Source of the DNA: an uncultured Lachnospiraceae bacterium | Lineage (GTDB): Bacteria > Bacillota > Clostridia > Lachnospirales > Lachnospiraceae | Length of the DNA: 56,205 nucleotides | Direction of reading: 5' to 3' | NCBI GenBank assembly: GCA_949471785.1 | Contig: CASWRE010000019.1 | Location: forward strand, 1-56,205 | In this document: piece after piece, positions 31,761 through 41,961 of the stretch | How positions within the stretch are numbered: the first letter of the stretch is position 1 | How the letters are laid out: each line of letters begins with the position of its first letter | The notes under the pieces: generated by a model | What the model saw: only the letters and a program-made list of their open reading frames with translations | The model's database searches: none | Told to the model about the DNA's origin: nothing | Position numbers and translations under genes: made by a program

Positions 31761-33002
31761 TTATTCCTCTTCCTCTGCATCCTGCAAACTGTAAGTGTCC
31801 CTGTACTCTTTAGGAGTCAGTCCGGTAAACTTACGAAACACCGTGCTGAAATGGCTCTGGGAGCTGAAATTCAGCACAAAAGCGATCTCCTGCAAGGTAT
31901 TAGTCGTATAAATCAGCATACTTCTGGCGGCCTTAACTTTCTCCTCCAGCACATACCGCGTGATCGTTTTGCCTGTGCTCTTATGAAACAGAGAGGAAAG
32001 ATAATCCGCATTGACGCAAAAATTTGCGGCCATATCGCTGACTTTAATCTCTGACTGCAAATTACGGAAAACATAATCCTTTACCTTTGCCACCAGCGGA
32101 TGTGGCAGCTCATCCTTTTGATTCTCTTCCACAACCATATCCGCCAGCTTGTATTCTGCTTCCCGCATCACAGCCTCCACCTGCTCTGTCGTCTTCATGG
32201 ATTCTGCCATGCATATGTAGCTTTCACCGACCGTCAGAGCGTTCTCCGCAGAAATACCGCCTGTGATGGCGGCTCTGCTTGCCAGAGTGATCAGGGAAAT
32301 CGCTTTATTTTTCGACTGCCGCAGTTGATCGGCCGCCAGAATGCCGCGCTCTCCCACATCCGTCTCCGAAATTACTTTCCGCAGCCCTTCTTTATCCCCT
32401 TTGCTGATGCAGTCGAGCTCCCGTCTTTCCATATTGTAAGGCGTGCGGGACGTCTCCTTCTCCTGGTGCATAATGGTTACCTCCACCAGATTCTGCTCCA
32501 GACGCTTTTTCATCTCGCTGTTCATAAAATTCTTTTCCCACACATCATCCACAGAAAGCTCCAGCCCGGTAATCATATGAAAAACAGATAACAGTCCGCA
32601 GAAAAAAAATTCCCGTGAGCAATAAGATAAACGAAAGCCGTCCGCCGGGTCCAGATGATGGCCCATGATCATTTTCTGATTCAATTCCTTATATACGGGC
32701 GTCAGGCTGACGGGCCCGATAATCATCACCCAGCCCAGGTCCATCTGAATCACCGCGCTGATCACCTGGTCGTACTCATAATAAAGATGGGGACAATCCT
32801 GCCAGCCATACCCCATAAGCCGCCGAAAAAAATCCGTATCCCGCATGACGGGGTCCTTGTCATCATCCAGTATCCCGTACTTCCGTATCAGGTATCCGCT
32901 CTTATCAAATACACGAATCACCGCGTGCATCTGAATCACCGCCTGGCGCAGCACATAGTCCAGATTCACCTCCGCGCCTCTATACTCTTTTACCTCACGC
33001 AT
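31761..33002 (-). CDS. AraC-family transcriptional regulator
   Basis: Regulator of 413 residues. The C-terminal ~100 residues hold the two AraC helix-turn-helices (IKVSDMAANFCVNADYLSSL, FHKSTGKTITRYVLEEKV, TLQEIAFVLNFSSQSHFSTV, FRKFTGLTPKEYRD). The N-terminal ~300 residues form a ligand or partner domain without a cupin motif, similar to large AraC proteins common in gut Clostridia next to sugar genes. Its target is unclear: the nearest genes are an HPr-like protein downstream and YetF upstream. GGGGGAAATGT precedes the ATG. Confidence 0.9.
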   Translation of the reverse strand: MREVKEYRGAEVNLDYVLRQAVIQMHAVIRVFDKSGYLIRKYGILDDDKDPVMRDTDFFRRLMGYGWQDCPHLYYEYDQVISAVIQMDLGWVMIIGPVSLTPVYKELNQKMIMGHHLDPADGFRLSYCSREFFFCGLLSVFHMITGLELSVDDVWEKNFMNSEMKKRLEQNLVEVTIMHQEKETSRTPYNMERRELDCISKGDKEGLRKVISETDVGERGILAADQLRQSKNKAISLITLASRAAITGGISAENALTVGESYICMAESMKTTEQVEAVMREAEYKLADMVVEENQKDELPHPLVAKVKDYVFRNLQSEIKVSDMAANFCVNADYLSSLFHKSTGKTITRYVLEEKVKAARSMLIYTTNTLQEIAFVLNFSSQSHFSTVFRKFTGLTPKEYRDTYSLQDAEEEE

Positions 33003-33125
33003 ACATTTCCCCCTTCCCTCCGCTTTATCGTACCATATTCTGATATTTTATGTAAACCGTAAATTAATTTTCCATACATATTTTCTGTTTACTCTTCCCA
33101 TACTATTTTAAAAATATAATCTTTT

Positions 33126-33158
33126 GTGACCGTTCAGATACGCCGAACGGTTACATGC
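33126..33158. repeat. Hairpin related to the 6352-6388 repeat
   Basis: GTGACCGTTC (33126-33135) pairs with GAACGGTTAC (33145-33154) with one G-U, and ATGC follows. It shares the GTTACATGC edge with the hairpin at 6352-6388. Confidence 0.5.
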
Positions 33159-33253
33159 CAAAAATCGTAAGCATTTCTCCTGCGGCCCGCACAGCGAATG
33201 CGCAGACCCGCCTGCTATACTCACCCTGCAGTTTTTCCAAAGGAGGCTCATTT

Positions 33254-33964
33254 ATGTTTGATTATATTAACCTGGTCTGGCAGACACTGCTATCATTTAT
33301 CGTACTGTTCATCCTGGCAAAGATGATCGGCTACCGGCAAATTTCACAGCTCAGTCTGTTTGACTACATCAACGGTATTACCATAGGCTCCATCGCCGCG
33401 GAAATGGCCACAGAACTGGAGTCCAATCCGATATATCCTCTGGTAGCTATGGTACTCTACGGAATTTTTACCATCATCGTCTCCCGAATGACCGCCAAAT
33501 CCATCAAGGCTCGACGCTTTATCACAGGCGAACCGGTGATTTTGCTGAACAATGGACTCATCTACAAGAAAAATCTAACCAAAGCCCGGATGAATCTCAA
33601 TGAGTTTCTGGAAGAATGCCGGATCAGCGGCTATTTTTCTCTGGCAGACTTGCAGACGGCCATTCTGGAGAGCAACGGAAAGATCAGTTTTATCCCCAAA
33701 GCCGATAAAAAGCCCCTGACACCGGAAGATATGAACCTGTCACCGGAACAGGAATATCTGAACGCCAACGTGATTCTCGACGGGCATGTTATGGAAAAGA
33801 ACCTGCGCCATGCAGGAAAAGACAGAAACTGGCTGGATAAGAAACTAAAAGGCTACGGTGTAGGCGGACCTGAGGAAGTCCTGCTGGCCACTCACCAGGC
33901 GCCCGACGATCTGCAGGTCTATCCGCAGAACGCGGGCGAAGATCCCTCGGACATTCTGGACTGA
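33254..33964 (+). CDS. YetF/DUF421-family membrane protein
   Basis: Membrane protein of 236 residues. Three hydrophobic helices in the first ~90 residues (including FILAKMIGYRQISQLSLFDY and INGITIGSIAAEMA) precede the soluble DUF421 domain (GEPVILLNNGLIYKKNLTKA, RMNLNEFLEECR, GYFSLADLQTAILESNGKIS). Family members in Bacillus are linked to spore germination and envelope; function not established. AGGAGG lies 7 bases before the ATG at 33254. Single gene with a bidirectional terminator. Confidence 0.9.
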   Translation: MFDYINLVWQTLLSFIVLFILAKMIGYRQISQLSLFDYINGITIGSIAAEMATELESNPIYPLVAMVLYGIFTIIVSRMTAKSIKARRFITGEPVILLNNGLIYKKNLTKARMNLNEFLEECRISGYFSLADLQTAILESNGKISFIPKADKKPLTPEDMNLSPEQEYLNANVILDGHVMEKNLRHAGKDRNWLDKKLKGYGVGGPEEVLLATHQAPDDLQVYPQNAGEDPSDILD

Positions 33965-34008
33965 CCGATATCTGCCAAAAACCGCTCCCTCTGTGATCAA
34001 AGACTCGA

Positions 34009-34042
34009 AAAAGGACTGCCCTTACCGGGCAGCCCTTTCTTT
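34009..34042. terminator. Bidirectional terminator between YetF and the corrinoid protein gene
   Basis: Left arm AAAAGGACTGCCC (34009-34021) pairs with GGGCAGCCCTTT (34027-34038) with one mismatch. The plus side ends CTTTCTTT and the minus side has a T5, so it serves both convergent genes. Confidence 0.75.
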
Positions 34043-34102
34043 ATATGTTTGTCTGTACAAAAACGCCGCTGACGCGGGTCTCCTGTATAAAACACGGAAC
34101 AA

Positions 34103-34741
34103 TTATGCGCCAACCAGAGATTTTGCCAGCGTAGCTGCGGAAGCAGCATCCTCGGAATATCCGTCTGCACCGATCTCATCGGCAAATGCCTGGGTGATCG
34201 GAGCGCCGCCAACCATAACCTTAACATCTTTACGGAAGTCTTCGGCGTTAATAGCGGCAACGGTGTCCCTCAGAGACGGCATCGTGGTCGTCAGCAGAGC
34301 AGACAGACAGATAACCTTTGTGTCCGGATTCTCTTTATAAGTCTCAATGATTTTCTCGATCGGAACATCCACGCCCAGGTCGATAACTTCAAAACCAGCG
34401 GACTCGATCATCATAGCCACCAGATTCTTACCGATATCATGCAGGTCGCCTGCAACGGTAGCGATGATCAGTTTGCCCAGAGCACCTGTGGAGCCGGAGC
34501 CAAGATGGGGTTTCAGAACCTCAACACCCTTCTTCATAGCTCTTGCCGCTACCAGCATCTCAGGAACGAAAATCTCGTTGTTTTTGAATTTCTCACCAAC
34601 CACGGCCATGGCATCGATCATACCTTTGTTCAGGATTTCATTCGGGTCTTCGCCTGCATCGATGGCTGCCTGTACGGCAGGGCCTACCAGTTTCGCTTTA
34701 CCTTTTTCGATCAATGCTGCAACTTCATCAATTTTGGACAT
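34103..34741 (-). CDS. Methyltransferase-associated corrinoid protein
   Basis: Cobalamin-carrying methyl shuttle of the MtaC/MtbC/MttC type, 212 residues. The N-terminal helical cap (residues 1-88, with VGEKFKNNEIFVPEMLVAARAM) precedes a Rossmann B12 domain. GDLHDIGKN places the cobalt-ligand His at residue 101, and SALLTTTMP and VMVGGAPIT are the usual loop motifs. In this family the protein takes a methyl group from a substrate-specific MT1 and hands it to MT2. It is the last gene of a three-gene minus-strand module, 79 bases after the methyltransferase. Confidence 0.93.
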   Translation of the reverse strand: MSKIDEVAALIEKGKAKLVGPAVQAAIDAGEDPNEILNKGMIDAMAVVGEKFKNNEIFVPEMLVAARAMKKGVEVLKPHLGSGSTGALGKLIIATVAGDLHDIGKNLVAMMIESAGFEVIDLGVDVPIEKIIETYKENPDTKVICLSALLTTTMPSLRDTVAAINAEDFRKDVKVMVGGAPITQAFADEIGADGYSEDAASAATLAKSLVGA

Positions 34742-34820
34742 TTCATTTTTCCTCCGCTTTTTATTTATTTTAAACAGACAGTCCTCATTGCCCGTTTAAA
34801 TACGTAAAACTATGTATTAC

Positions 34821-35627
34821 TTATTTCTTTACCGGACCGATCAATCCCTCGCGATACGCGTCAATATACTCCATACAGTAATCGTCCAGACCAAGAAGCG
34901 CCTCTGTGGCGTAAATCAGGCCCAGCAAATCACGGTTCGTCGGGTCAAGGATTCCGCTGTCAAGACCGGCCTTCATTGCCAGAACGGTGAAGCCCATGTT
35001 AATCAGCTTACGAACCGGCAGATTAAAGGAAATGTTACTGATGGCAGCTGTGATATGAATCTCCGGATACTGCTGGCGGATCGTTCCGATCACTTCCTCA
35101 ATCATGGCGATGCCATCCTCGGATGTACACAACATCTCGATCAGAGGATCAATATGGATGCGGCTCGGAGCAATACCGTACTCTTTAGCCTTCGCCATCA
35201 ATTTGTCAAATACTTTCAGCCTGTCCGCCGCACATTTCGGAATACCGGTATCATCGGACAGCAGGGCGATCACTTCCCATTTCGTATCAGCGATAGCCGG
35301 GAACAGCACGTCCACCTTATCGCCCTCCATGGAAACGGAATTGATCAGGCCCTCTCGTTTGCAGTACGGGAATACTTCCTGCAATACTTTGGGGCTGGGG
35401 CTGTCCACAGAAATCGGAAGATCCGTAACTTCCTGAATACAATCGATCATCCACTTTAAGGTCTCAACCTCCACATCCTCCTCTACGGATGCGCAGCAGT
35501 CGATGTATGTGGCGCCCGCTTCGGCCTGAGCAACGGCCCTTGCCTTGATAAACTCCGCGTCACGCTCGGCAATCGCTTTTGCCACAGACGGGATAGAGCC
35601 GTTGATCTTCTCACCAATAATAATCAT
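34821..35627 (-). CDS. Pterin-dependent (methyltetrahydrofolate:corrinoid) methyltransferase
   Basis: MeTr/MtgA-like enzyme of 268 residues with the dihydropteroate-synthase barrel (IIIGEKINGSIPSV, GATYIDCCASVEED, LPISVDSPSP, SNISFNLPVRK). Members move methyl groups between tetrahydrofolate and a corrinoid protein, as in acetogens and in glycine-betaine or methoxyl demethylation. GGAGG lies 10 bases before the ATG at 35627; an earlier in-frame start precedes that site. It lies between RACE and the corrinoid protein genes, so methyl groups probably enter the folate pool here. Confidence 0.92.
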   Translation of the reverse strand: MIIIGEKINGSIPSVAKAIAERDAEFIKARAVAQAEAGATYIDCCASVEEDVEVETLKWMIDCIQEVTDLPISVDSPSPKVLQEVFPYCKREGLINSVSMEGDKVDVLFPAIADTKWEVIALLSDDTGIPKCAADRLKVFDKLMAKAKEYGIAPSRIHIDPLIEMLCTSEDGIAMIEEVIGTIRQQYPEIHITAAISNISFNLPVRKLINMGFTVLAMKAGLDSGILDPTNRDLLGLIYATEALLGLDDYCMEYIDAYREGLIGPVKK

Positions 35628-35781
35628 TGCGCAAAAACCTCCTAAACAATATATGGCTATCATAGCACAAAACTTTTCCGTCGTAAATAAAAATCTAAGA
35701 TTTTAGAAATCTTTTTTATTCTTTTCTTACAGGTGCTTTGTATGATTCGCACATATTAGGTTAGACTAACATTTTTTTAGC

Positions 35782-37560
35782 TTACACCCCGTCGGTCAAA
35801 AACATAAGTTCATCCAGATAAGTATCGTTAAAATCCGGATCGGCCGCCAGCTCAAGGAACTCCACCTGACGAATCAACCCGTCGCAGCGATCATATTCGG
35901 CCTCATTGAGCACGGATATTTTAGCGCCCTCACCGGCCGCATTGCCAATCATACGTATTTTGCCCGATAGTTCCTGAGGAATCAGCCCGATCCGACAGGC
36001 GCTCTCGGCACGCATATAATTACCGAATGCCCCGGCAATCATCACTTCCTCAATGCCGGAAACCGGAATGCCCATCTTACCGCACAGCAAGATCACGCCG
36101 GCAGCTATAGCGGCTTTAGCCTGCTGTACCTCGCCGATGTCTTTCTGGCTGATATAAACGTTTTCCGTAATGGAAAACGCATTTTTACCACCAATCTTGA
36201 TAATCCGGTCCTTATTGGCCAGCGCATGTTCGCTTTCCAGCTCATCCGGGTCCATCAGGCGGCCTGTATCCTCCAAAAAGCCCTCTTCCAGCAGCATAGC
36301 CACCGCGTCCATCAGACCGGAGCCGCAGATACCGACAGCCTTGGCTCCCCCGATCGTACTATAGACCACCTGCCCGTCTTCTATATGAATATGATCCACC
36401 GCTCCCAGCGCGCCCCTCATACCGCATTCAATCTTCGCCCCCTCAAAAGCCGGGCCGGCGGCGGTGGAACAAGTGATCATTCTATCCCTGTTGCCCAGCA
36501 CCATCTCGCCGTTCGTGCCTATATCAATCATCAGAGACATTTTCTCCCGGTGGTCAAAATCCGAGGCCAGCAGACATCCCACCGTGTCGGCCCCCACGAA
36601 TCCCGCAATATTGGGCAGCATCAGCACCCGTCCCTCGGGATGAATGGCAAGATCTACCTCTGAAGCTTTGAGAATCATACTCTCCCGGGAAGCCGGGTTG
36701 TAGGGAGCATGAACCAGAGAATCCGGAGATATATTCAAAAACAGATGATTCATACAGGTATTGCCCACAATCGCCGCCTGCCAGATATCTGTCCGGTCAA
36801 TGCCTTCCTTTTCGGCCAGCTCTCCCAGCATCTCGTCCAGCGCCCTGCGGATCACCCTGCTCATCTCGTCGCCGCTCCCCGCTTTCAGCACATAATCACT
36901 CCGGGCAATCACATCCGCCCCAAACTGAGACTGCGGATTCAGCCGGCTGGCCACACACCTCTCATTTCCGCTGGCGCCGTCCAGCAGATAACCTACCACC
37001 GAAGTGGTTCCGATATCAAAAGCCGCCAAATACAGTTTCTTTCCCGGCTCCGCCAGGGCAAGCACCGTGTTTTTACACAGAATGGCGTCTCCTCTGTAAT
37101 CATGACTTTCCATAAAGGCATAGATTCCGGAAATCACCGCCGGGGACGCCGTAAATTCCTCTATGTTCCTGCCTGTGGACCGTGCAAGCGCCATCTTCAA
37201 AAGTTCCCACTCGGAATAGCTCTCGCCCACTTTACATCGCTCCATCTCCACGGCCACGGACTGAACCATGGGCATAACCGGAATGTCTCTCTCTATTCCC
37301 TCAGTCAGCAGACTGTGCCCGGTAGCCTTTAATGAAGTGTCCACCTCCATGTCACAGTCAACGCGGATCTGGCACGCTTTCTGCACGCCATGGTATTTTT
37401 CGCTGCGTACCTTCACCAGACACTTCCCACAGGTTCCCCGTCCCCCGCACGGCGCGTCCGGCGCCGCCTGAGCCCGAATCAGCGCATCCAAAAGAGTCTC
37501 CGCATCCGTCGCTTGAAAACTCCATTTTTCTTTCATTAACACAATTGTATATTCAGCCAT
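35782..37560 (-). CDS. Reductive activator of corrinoid enzymes (RACE; RamA/CorAct type without C-terminal ferredoxin)
   Basis: ATP-dependent reactivase of oxidised Co(II) corrinoid proteins, 592 residues. An N-terminal plant-type 2Fe-2S domain uses C38, C44, C47 and C63 (DAPCGGRGTCGKC). The linker is followed by an ASKHA ATPase-like core: AAFDIGTTSVVGYLLDG, VGNTCMNHLFL, MIDIGTNGEMVLGN, GICGSGLMDAVA and MIAGAFGNYM. GGAGGAG precedes the ATG. First gene of the module RACE - methyltransferase - corrinoid protein. Confidence 0.94.
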   Translation of the reverse strand: MAEYTIVLMKEKWSFQATDAETLLDALIRAQAAPDAPCGGRGTCGKCLVKVRSEKYHGVQKACQIRVDCDMEVDTSLKATGHSLLTEGIERDIPVMPMVQSVAVEMERCKVGESYSEWELLKMALARSTGRNIEEFTASPAVISGIYAFMESHDYRGDAILCKNTVLALAEPGKKLYLAAFDIGTTSVVGYLLDGASGNERCVASRLNPQSQFGADVIARSDYVLKAGSGDEMSRVIRRALDEMLGELAEKEGIDRTDIWQAAIVGNTCMNHLFLNISPDSLVHAPYNPASRESMILKASEVDLAIHPEGRVLMLPNIAGFVGADTVGCLLASDFDHREKMSLMIDIGTNGEMVLGNRDRMITCSTAAGPAFEGAKIECGMRGALGAVDHIHIEDGQVVYSTIGGAKAVGICGSGLMDAVAMLLEEGFLEDTGRLMDPDELESEHALANKDRIIKIGGKNAFSITENVYISQKDIGEVQQAKAAIAAGVILLCGKMGIPVSGIEEVMIAGAFGNYMRAESACRIGLIPQELSGKIRMIGNAAGEGAKISVLNEAEYDRCDGLIRQVEFLELAADPDFNDTYLDELMFLTDGV

Positions 37561-37646
37561 GGTTCTCCTCCGTTTTTTTGTTTATATTTTAACACAGCCC
37601 TCTAGGAAATACCATGTCTATTGTACAATAATAAATAGTATTAAAA

Positions 37647-39746
37647 CTACTCTCCCCGCTGTCTCACCAGGATCATGGCCGAACGCGGAGCCATCTCCAG
37701 CGTAATCATACCGCCGATCACCTCGTAATCCTCCTGCTCCATCGTATAACCGATGGCATGAGTATACAGTACACGGCGCATGCTGGTGTTGCTGGTGCGG
37801 CTGATGCCCGCCTCCCAGACGCCAATCTCCACGGTGACCGTCTCGTTCCGATTGTTGACTGCCACCAGGATCTGCTCATCCATGGTAAACCGTACATACT
37901 GAAGAATATTGTATTTCTGCTTCAGCAGCTTAATCGATCCCTTCTGCAGCGCTTTGTAACTTTTGTGGATACGGATGGCATCCCGGTAATATCCAATTAG
38001 TTTCCGATCCTCATGCCCCCAGGGATAGGGGCGACGATTATCCGGATCTGTATAACCGCAGACGCCTGCCTCGTCGCCATAATACAGTGTGGGCGCGCCT
38101 GGCCAGGTCATCTGCACCGCCACGGCGGCCCGCAGGACGGCTTTATTTACATTTTCCTCCGCCGAGCGGGAGCCCAGATGCGTCATGCGCCCCGCCCGGT
38201 GGTTCGTTCTGGTCAGAAAACGCGAGTGATCATGATTGTCCAGTTCGTTCATCGCCGTCTGCAGAGACGGGTTGTAAAAAGCGGCCATATGATGACGCAT
38301 GGCGCTGTCGAATGCTTCCGTATTGCCCAGCATATCTACCCGATAATCATCGCTATGCTTTTCCATTCCCGTAAAAAACCAGGATATGGGCTCCATAAAC
38401 GCATCATAATTCATGACCGTATCCCACTCGTCTCCCTGCAGCCACGGTCTGGCGTCGCCGTAATGCTCCGCCAGGATCAGCGCATTGGGATTGGCCTCCT
38501 TCACCACCTGCCGGAATTTCTTCCAGAACTGATGATTGTACTGCTCTTTATAGCCCAGATCCGCCGCCACATCCAGACGCCAGCCGTCCGCGCTAAACGG
38601 CGGCGACACCCATTTCTTTGCCACCTGGAGAATATATTCCTCCAGCTTTTCAGAGGCCTCATAGTTCAATTTAGGCAGCGTCTCATGGCCCCACCAGCCG
38701 TCATAAAATTCATTGTAGGGCCACTCATGCTCATTATTAAATTTGAAGAAAGACCGGTACGGACTGTCCGCCGACACATAGGCGCCCTTTTCATAACCGT
38801 GCTGGTGTTCATAAAGCCGCTCCCTGTCCAGCCATTTGTTAAAAGAGCCACAGTGGTTGAATACACCGTCCAGAATCAGCTTCATTCCACGCTCATGGAG
38901 TTTCTCAATCAGCGTAATCAAAAGCCGGTTGCTGGCCTCCAGATTCTCCCTGTCCGTCACTCGGATGATGTAGCGCTGCGCATTTTCATTGCTCATCTCC
39001 CAATCTTCCAGATACCGTCCCTCATCCCGCACAATTTTCCCAAAATGGGGGTCCACATAATCATAGTCCTGTATATCGTATTTGTGATTGGAGGGCGAGA
39101 CAAAAATTGGATTCAGGTACAGCACATCCACTCCCAGATCCTGCAGATAGTCCAGCTTATCAATAATACCCTGCAGGTCGCCACCGTAAAAATTCTGTAC
39201 ATCCATGGCCTCGGGAAGTCTGTCCCAATCCTCCACGCGCCGCACTTTGCAGCCCACATAATTATATTCATTGGTCTGTACATCATTGGCCGGATCGCCG
39301 TTACAGAACCGATCCACAAATATCTGGTAGAATACCGCGCTCTTCGCCCAGTCCGGCGTATGAAATCCAGGCACAATCCCGAAAGAATACTGCTCCTGCA
39401 GATCCCGGGTTACGCCCAGCTTGTTATAATAGCAGCGGACCCGTCCTGCGCAGATTTCAAAATAATAGAGCACCTTCTCCTCTCCCACCATAAGATCCGT
39501 GGTGTAATAGTCAAACCCGTCCAAAGACTCCAGCAGCCTCATTCGCTGCCTGGTAGAACCGCTGATCAGATAAACGTCATCCACATTCCCTTTCAGGGTA
39601 CGGAAACGTATCGTCACCGCCTGATTCGGCTCCGGCTCCGCCGGTATACGGAAATTCTCTGTCTCGTCACTGTAAAGTGCATAACGACTGAACAGCGGTC
39701 TCATATTATCAATATATTTCGTTTTTAATTCCGGAAATTGAACCAT
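37647..39746 (-). CDS. GH13 alpha-glycosidase (neopullulanase/maltogenic-amylase type)
   Basis: Cytoplasmic alpha-glucan hydrolase of 699 residues without signal peptide. Residues ~1-130 form an N-terminal beta domain. The catalytic barrel shows FYQIFVDRFCNGD, GVDVLYLNPIF, LILDGVFNHCG, the nucleophile Asp in DGWRLDVA, the acid/base Glu in LILAEHYGD and the stabilising Asp in NELDNHDHSR. A C-terminal beta domain follows. It would degrade maltodextrins or pullulan fragments. The ATG at 39746 has GGAGG five bases upstream. Single gene, unrelated to the corrinoid module. Confidence 0.9.
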   Translation of the reverse strand: MVQFPELKTKYIDNMRPLFSRYALYSDETENFRIPAEPEPNQAVTIRFRTLKGNVDDVYLISGSTRQRMRLLESLDGFDYYTTDLMVGEEKVLYYFEICAGRVRCYYNKLGVTRDLQEQYSFGIVPGFHTPDWAKSAVFYQIFVDRFCNGDPANDVQTNEYNYVGCKVRRVEDWDRLPEAMDVQNFYGGDLQGIIDKLDYLQDLGVDVLYLNPIFVSPSNHKYDIQDYDYVDPHFGKIVRDEGRYLEDWEMSNENAQRYIIRVTDRENLEASNRLLITLIEKLHERGMKLILDGVFNHCGSFNKWLDRERLYEHQHGYEKGAYVSADSPYRSFFKFNNEHEWPYNEFYDGWWGHETLPKLNYEASEKLEEYILQVAKKWVSPPFSADGWRLDVAADLGYKEQYNHQFWKKFRQVVKEANPNALILAEHYGDARPWLQGDEWDTVMNYDAFMEPISWFFTGMEKHSDDYRVDMLGNTEAFDSAMRHHMAAFYNPSLQTAMNELDNHDHSRFLTRTNHRAGRMTHLGSRSAEENVNKAVLRAAVAVQMTWPGAPTLYYGDEAGVCGYTDPDNRRPYPWGHEDRKLIGYYRDAIRIHKSYKALQKGSIKLLKQKYNILQYVRFTMDEQILVAVNNRNETVTVEIGVWEAGISRTSNTSMRRVLYTHAIGYTMEQEDYEVIGGMITLEMAPRSAMILVRQRGE

Positions 39747-39869
39747 ATATGCCTCCATTAGCGCACTTTCGCGCCTCTTCTGCCTGCCAAAAGACAGGTA
39801 TCCCCATTTTATCTCACCTGCCCTCTCACTTCAAGCAGTTTTTTGCCCATTATCCGACGGCAAAAGCAC

Positions 39870-39903
39870 TAAAAAGACAGCTTCTGTTACAAAGCTGTCT
39901 TTT
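39870..39903 (-). terminator. Terminator of ftsH
   Basis: AAAAGACAGCTT (39872-39883) pairs with AAGCTGTCTTTT (39892-39903); on the minus strand five T follow. It lies about 130 bases after the ftsH stop. The rest of 39747-40031 holds no gene that I recognise. Confidence 0.8.
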
Positions 39904-40031
39904 CGGAGAAGGTATCTCTCTTATGGGGTGTAGCAAAAACCATATAATGTATTGGGGGTTTTTACAAGTGCTATTATAGCCCGACACACAATAAAAGTGT
40001 GCACAAACTTCACAAATTTTGTATTTTATTT

Positions 40032-41873
40032 CTATCCATTTTCACTAACAGGCTGAGGGTCGCCGGTAAAAAGAGCTTCAAACTCTTCTCTCCCGATTTT
40101 CTCTTTGGCAAGCAAAAGCTCTGTACAGCGATGAAGTACATACTCGTATTTGCTCACGATCTCCTTCGCTTTGGTATAACACTGGCCGATGATCTCACGT
40201 ACCTCAGAATCAATAGAGGCGGCAGTCTCCTCGCTGAAACCTCTGTCATGGGCCAGATCCCGTCCGATGAATACCTCATTGGAATCATCCCCGTAGGCCA
40301 CCAGGCCCATCCTGGAGGACATGCCGTAGCGGGTCACCATGGCTTTGGCGATGGACGTGGCCTGCTTGATATCCTGGGAAGCGCCGGTGGTGATATCGTC
40401 GAAAATCAATTCCTCGGCCACACGACCGCCTAGGCAGACCATAATATGCTGCATCATTTTACCACGGGTATTGAACATCTCATCATTCTCAGGCAGGGGC
40501 ATCGTATAACCGGCAGCGCCCATACCGGTGGGAATAATGGAAATCGTATAGACCGGCTCCATATCCGGCAGCACATGAAACAGGATTGCATGACCGGTCT
40601 CATGGTAGGCCGTGATCCGTTTCTCCTTGTCGGAAATCACCTTGCTGCGCTTTTCCGTACCGATTCCTACCTTAATAAATGCAGTCTTAATATCGCCCTG
40701 GTTTAAATAACCCCGCGCCTCCCTGGCCGCGTGGATAGCCGCCTCATTAAGCAGGTTCTCCAGCTCCGCACCAGTGAATCCGGCCGTGGTCTGGGCAATC
40801 TGTTTTAAATCCACATCGTCTCCCAGAGGCTTCCCTTTGGCATGGACCCGGAGGATTTCCTCCCGTCCCTTCACATCCGGCGCTCCCACCGCCACCTGAC
40901 GGTCAAATCGTCCCGGACGCAGAATAGCCGGGTCCAGAATATCCACCCGGTTGGTGGCAGCCATGACGATGATGCCCTCGTTAACGCCGAAGCCGTCCAT
41001 CTCCACCAAAAGCTGGTTCAATGTCTGCTCACGCTCATCGTGTCCGCCTCCCATACCGGTTCCTCTACGACGGGCCACCGCGTCAATTTCGTCGATAAAA
41101 ATGATACAGGGGCTGTGCTTTTTTCCCTCCTCAAAAAGGTCGCGGACGCGGGAGGCGCCCACGCCCACAAACATTTCCACAAAATCCGAACCGGAAATAC
41201 TGAAAAAGGGGACCCCTGCCTCACCGGCCACGGCTTTCGCCATCAGCGTCTTACCTGTTCCGGGAGAACCTACCAGTAACACGCCCTTAGGAATACGGGC
41301 GCCTACGCGGGTATATTTCTGAGGACTTTTCAGGAAGTCCACGATCTCTTTCAGGTCTTCCTTCTCTTCGTCCAGTCCGGCCACATCGCCGAATGTGACC
41401 TTTTTATCCTTATCATCAGAAAGCTTGGCACGGCTTCTGCCGAAATTCATCATTTTGGCGTTACTGCCTCCGCCGCCCATGGAGCGATTCATGAAGAGCA
41501 TTACCACCAGTACCACGGCCAGCGACAGCAGCACAGGCAGCAACACGTTCGTCATAATGCTGTCTTTCGGCACGTCCTCCACCACATAGGCCACTTTCTT
41601 GTCCCTCAAAAGCAGCTCAACCTCCGACACATTGCTGACACAGAAGGCTCCTTCTCCCCCGTCTGTCAGCGCCACGTGTACCTTGCCCGTCGGGACCTGC
41701 CTGTTCTGCTCGATAACAGCCCTCTCAATCCTCGATTCATTCAGGTCATTCACAAACTGCTGATACGTATATCCCGTACTTGTCGAAAGATTTGTGGACA
41801 GGTACATAAACAGTCCGACCAGAAAAATAGAGATTAAAAAGTATATACCGAAACCTCTTGATTGTTTTCCCAC
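40032..41873 (-). CDS. ftsH: ATP-dependent membrane zinc metalloprotease FtsH
   Basis: AAA+ protease that degrades membrane and regulatory proteins, 613 residues. Two N-terminal membrane helices (residues ~8-25 and ~107-127) flank an extracytoplasmic domain. The AAA module has Walker A GSPGTGKT, Walker [11 protein letters not shown] and the second region of homology ([13 protein letters not shown]). The zinc site is HETGH plus a downstream acidic ligand. The start is GTG at 41873 with AAGGAG 10 bases upstream. Last gene of the tilS-hpt-ftsH run, an order conserved in Bacillota. Confidence 0.97.
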   Translation of the reverse strand: MGKQSRGFGIYFLISIFLVGLFMYLSTNLSTSTGYTYQQFVNDLNESRIERAVIEQNRQVPTGKVHVALTDGGEGAFCVSNVSEVELLLRDKKVAYVVEDVPKDSIMTNVLLPVLLSLAVVLVVMLFMNRSMGGGGSNAKMMNFGRSRAKLSDDKDKKVTFGDVAGLDEEKEDLKEIVDFLKSPQKYTRVGARIPKGVLLVGSPGTGKTLMAKAVAGEAGVPFFSISGSDFVEMFVGVGASRVRDLFEEGKKHSPCIIFIDEIDAVARRRGTGMGGGHDEREQTLNQLLVEMDGFGVNEGIIVMAATNRVDILDPAILRPGRFDRQVAVGAPDVKGREEILRVHAKGKPLGDDVDLKQIAQTTAGFTGAELENLLNEAAIHAAREARGYLNQGDIKTAFIKVGIGTEKRSKVISDKEKRITAYHETGHAILFHVLPDMEPVYTISIIPTGMGAAGYTMPLPENDEMFNTRGKMMQHIMVCLGGRVAEELIFDDITTGASQDIKQATSIAKAMVTRYGMSSRMGLVAYGDDSNEVFIGRDLAHDRGFSEETAASIDSEVREIIGQCYTKAKEIVSKYEYVLHRCTELLLAKEKIGREEFEALFTGDPQPVSENG

Positions 41874-41961
41874 TGAATTGTTACTCCTTTATGATTTGTA
41901 AAATATAACGGTTTGGCAGCACACCGAAGATATCTCTCGGACTTCACCGGACAATGATTAT

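Noticed and set aside
35690..35735. AAGATTT/AAATCTT hairpin between RACE and the methyltransferase gene as a terminator
   Set aside because: The stem is short and AT-rich, and the genes on both sides clearly belong to one module; it could at most be a weak attenuator.
38013..39728. Very long open frame on the plus strand opposite the GH13 gene
   Set aside because: It is the complement of a well-supported GH13 coding region, has no ribosome binding site and shows no domain pattern.
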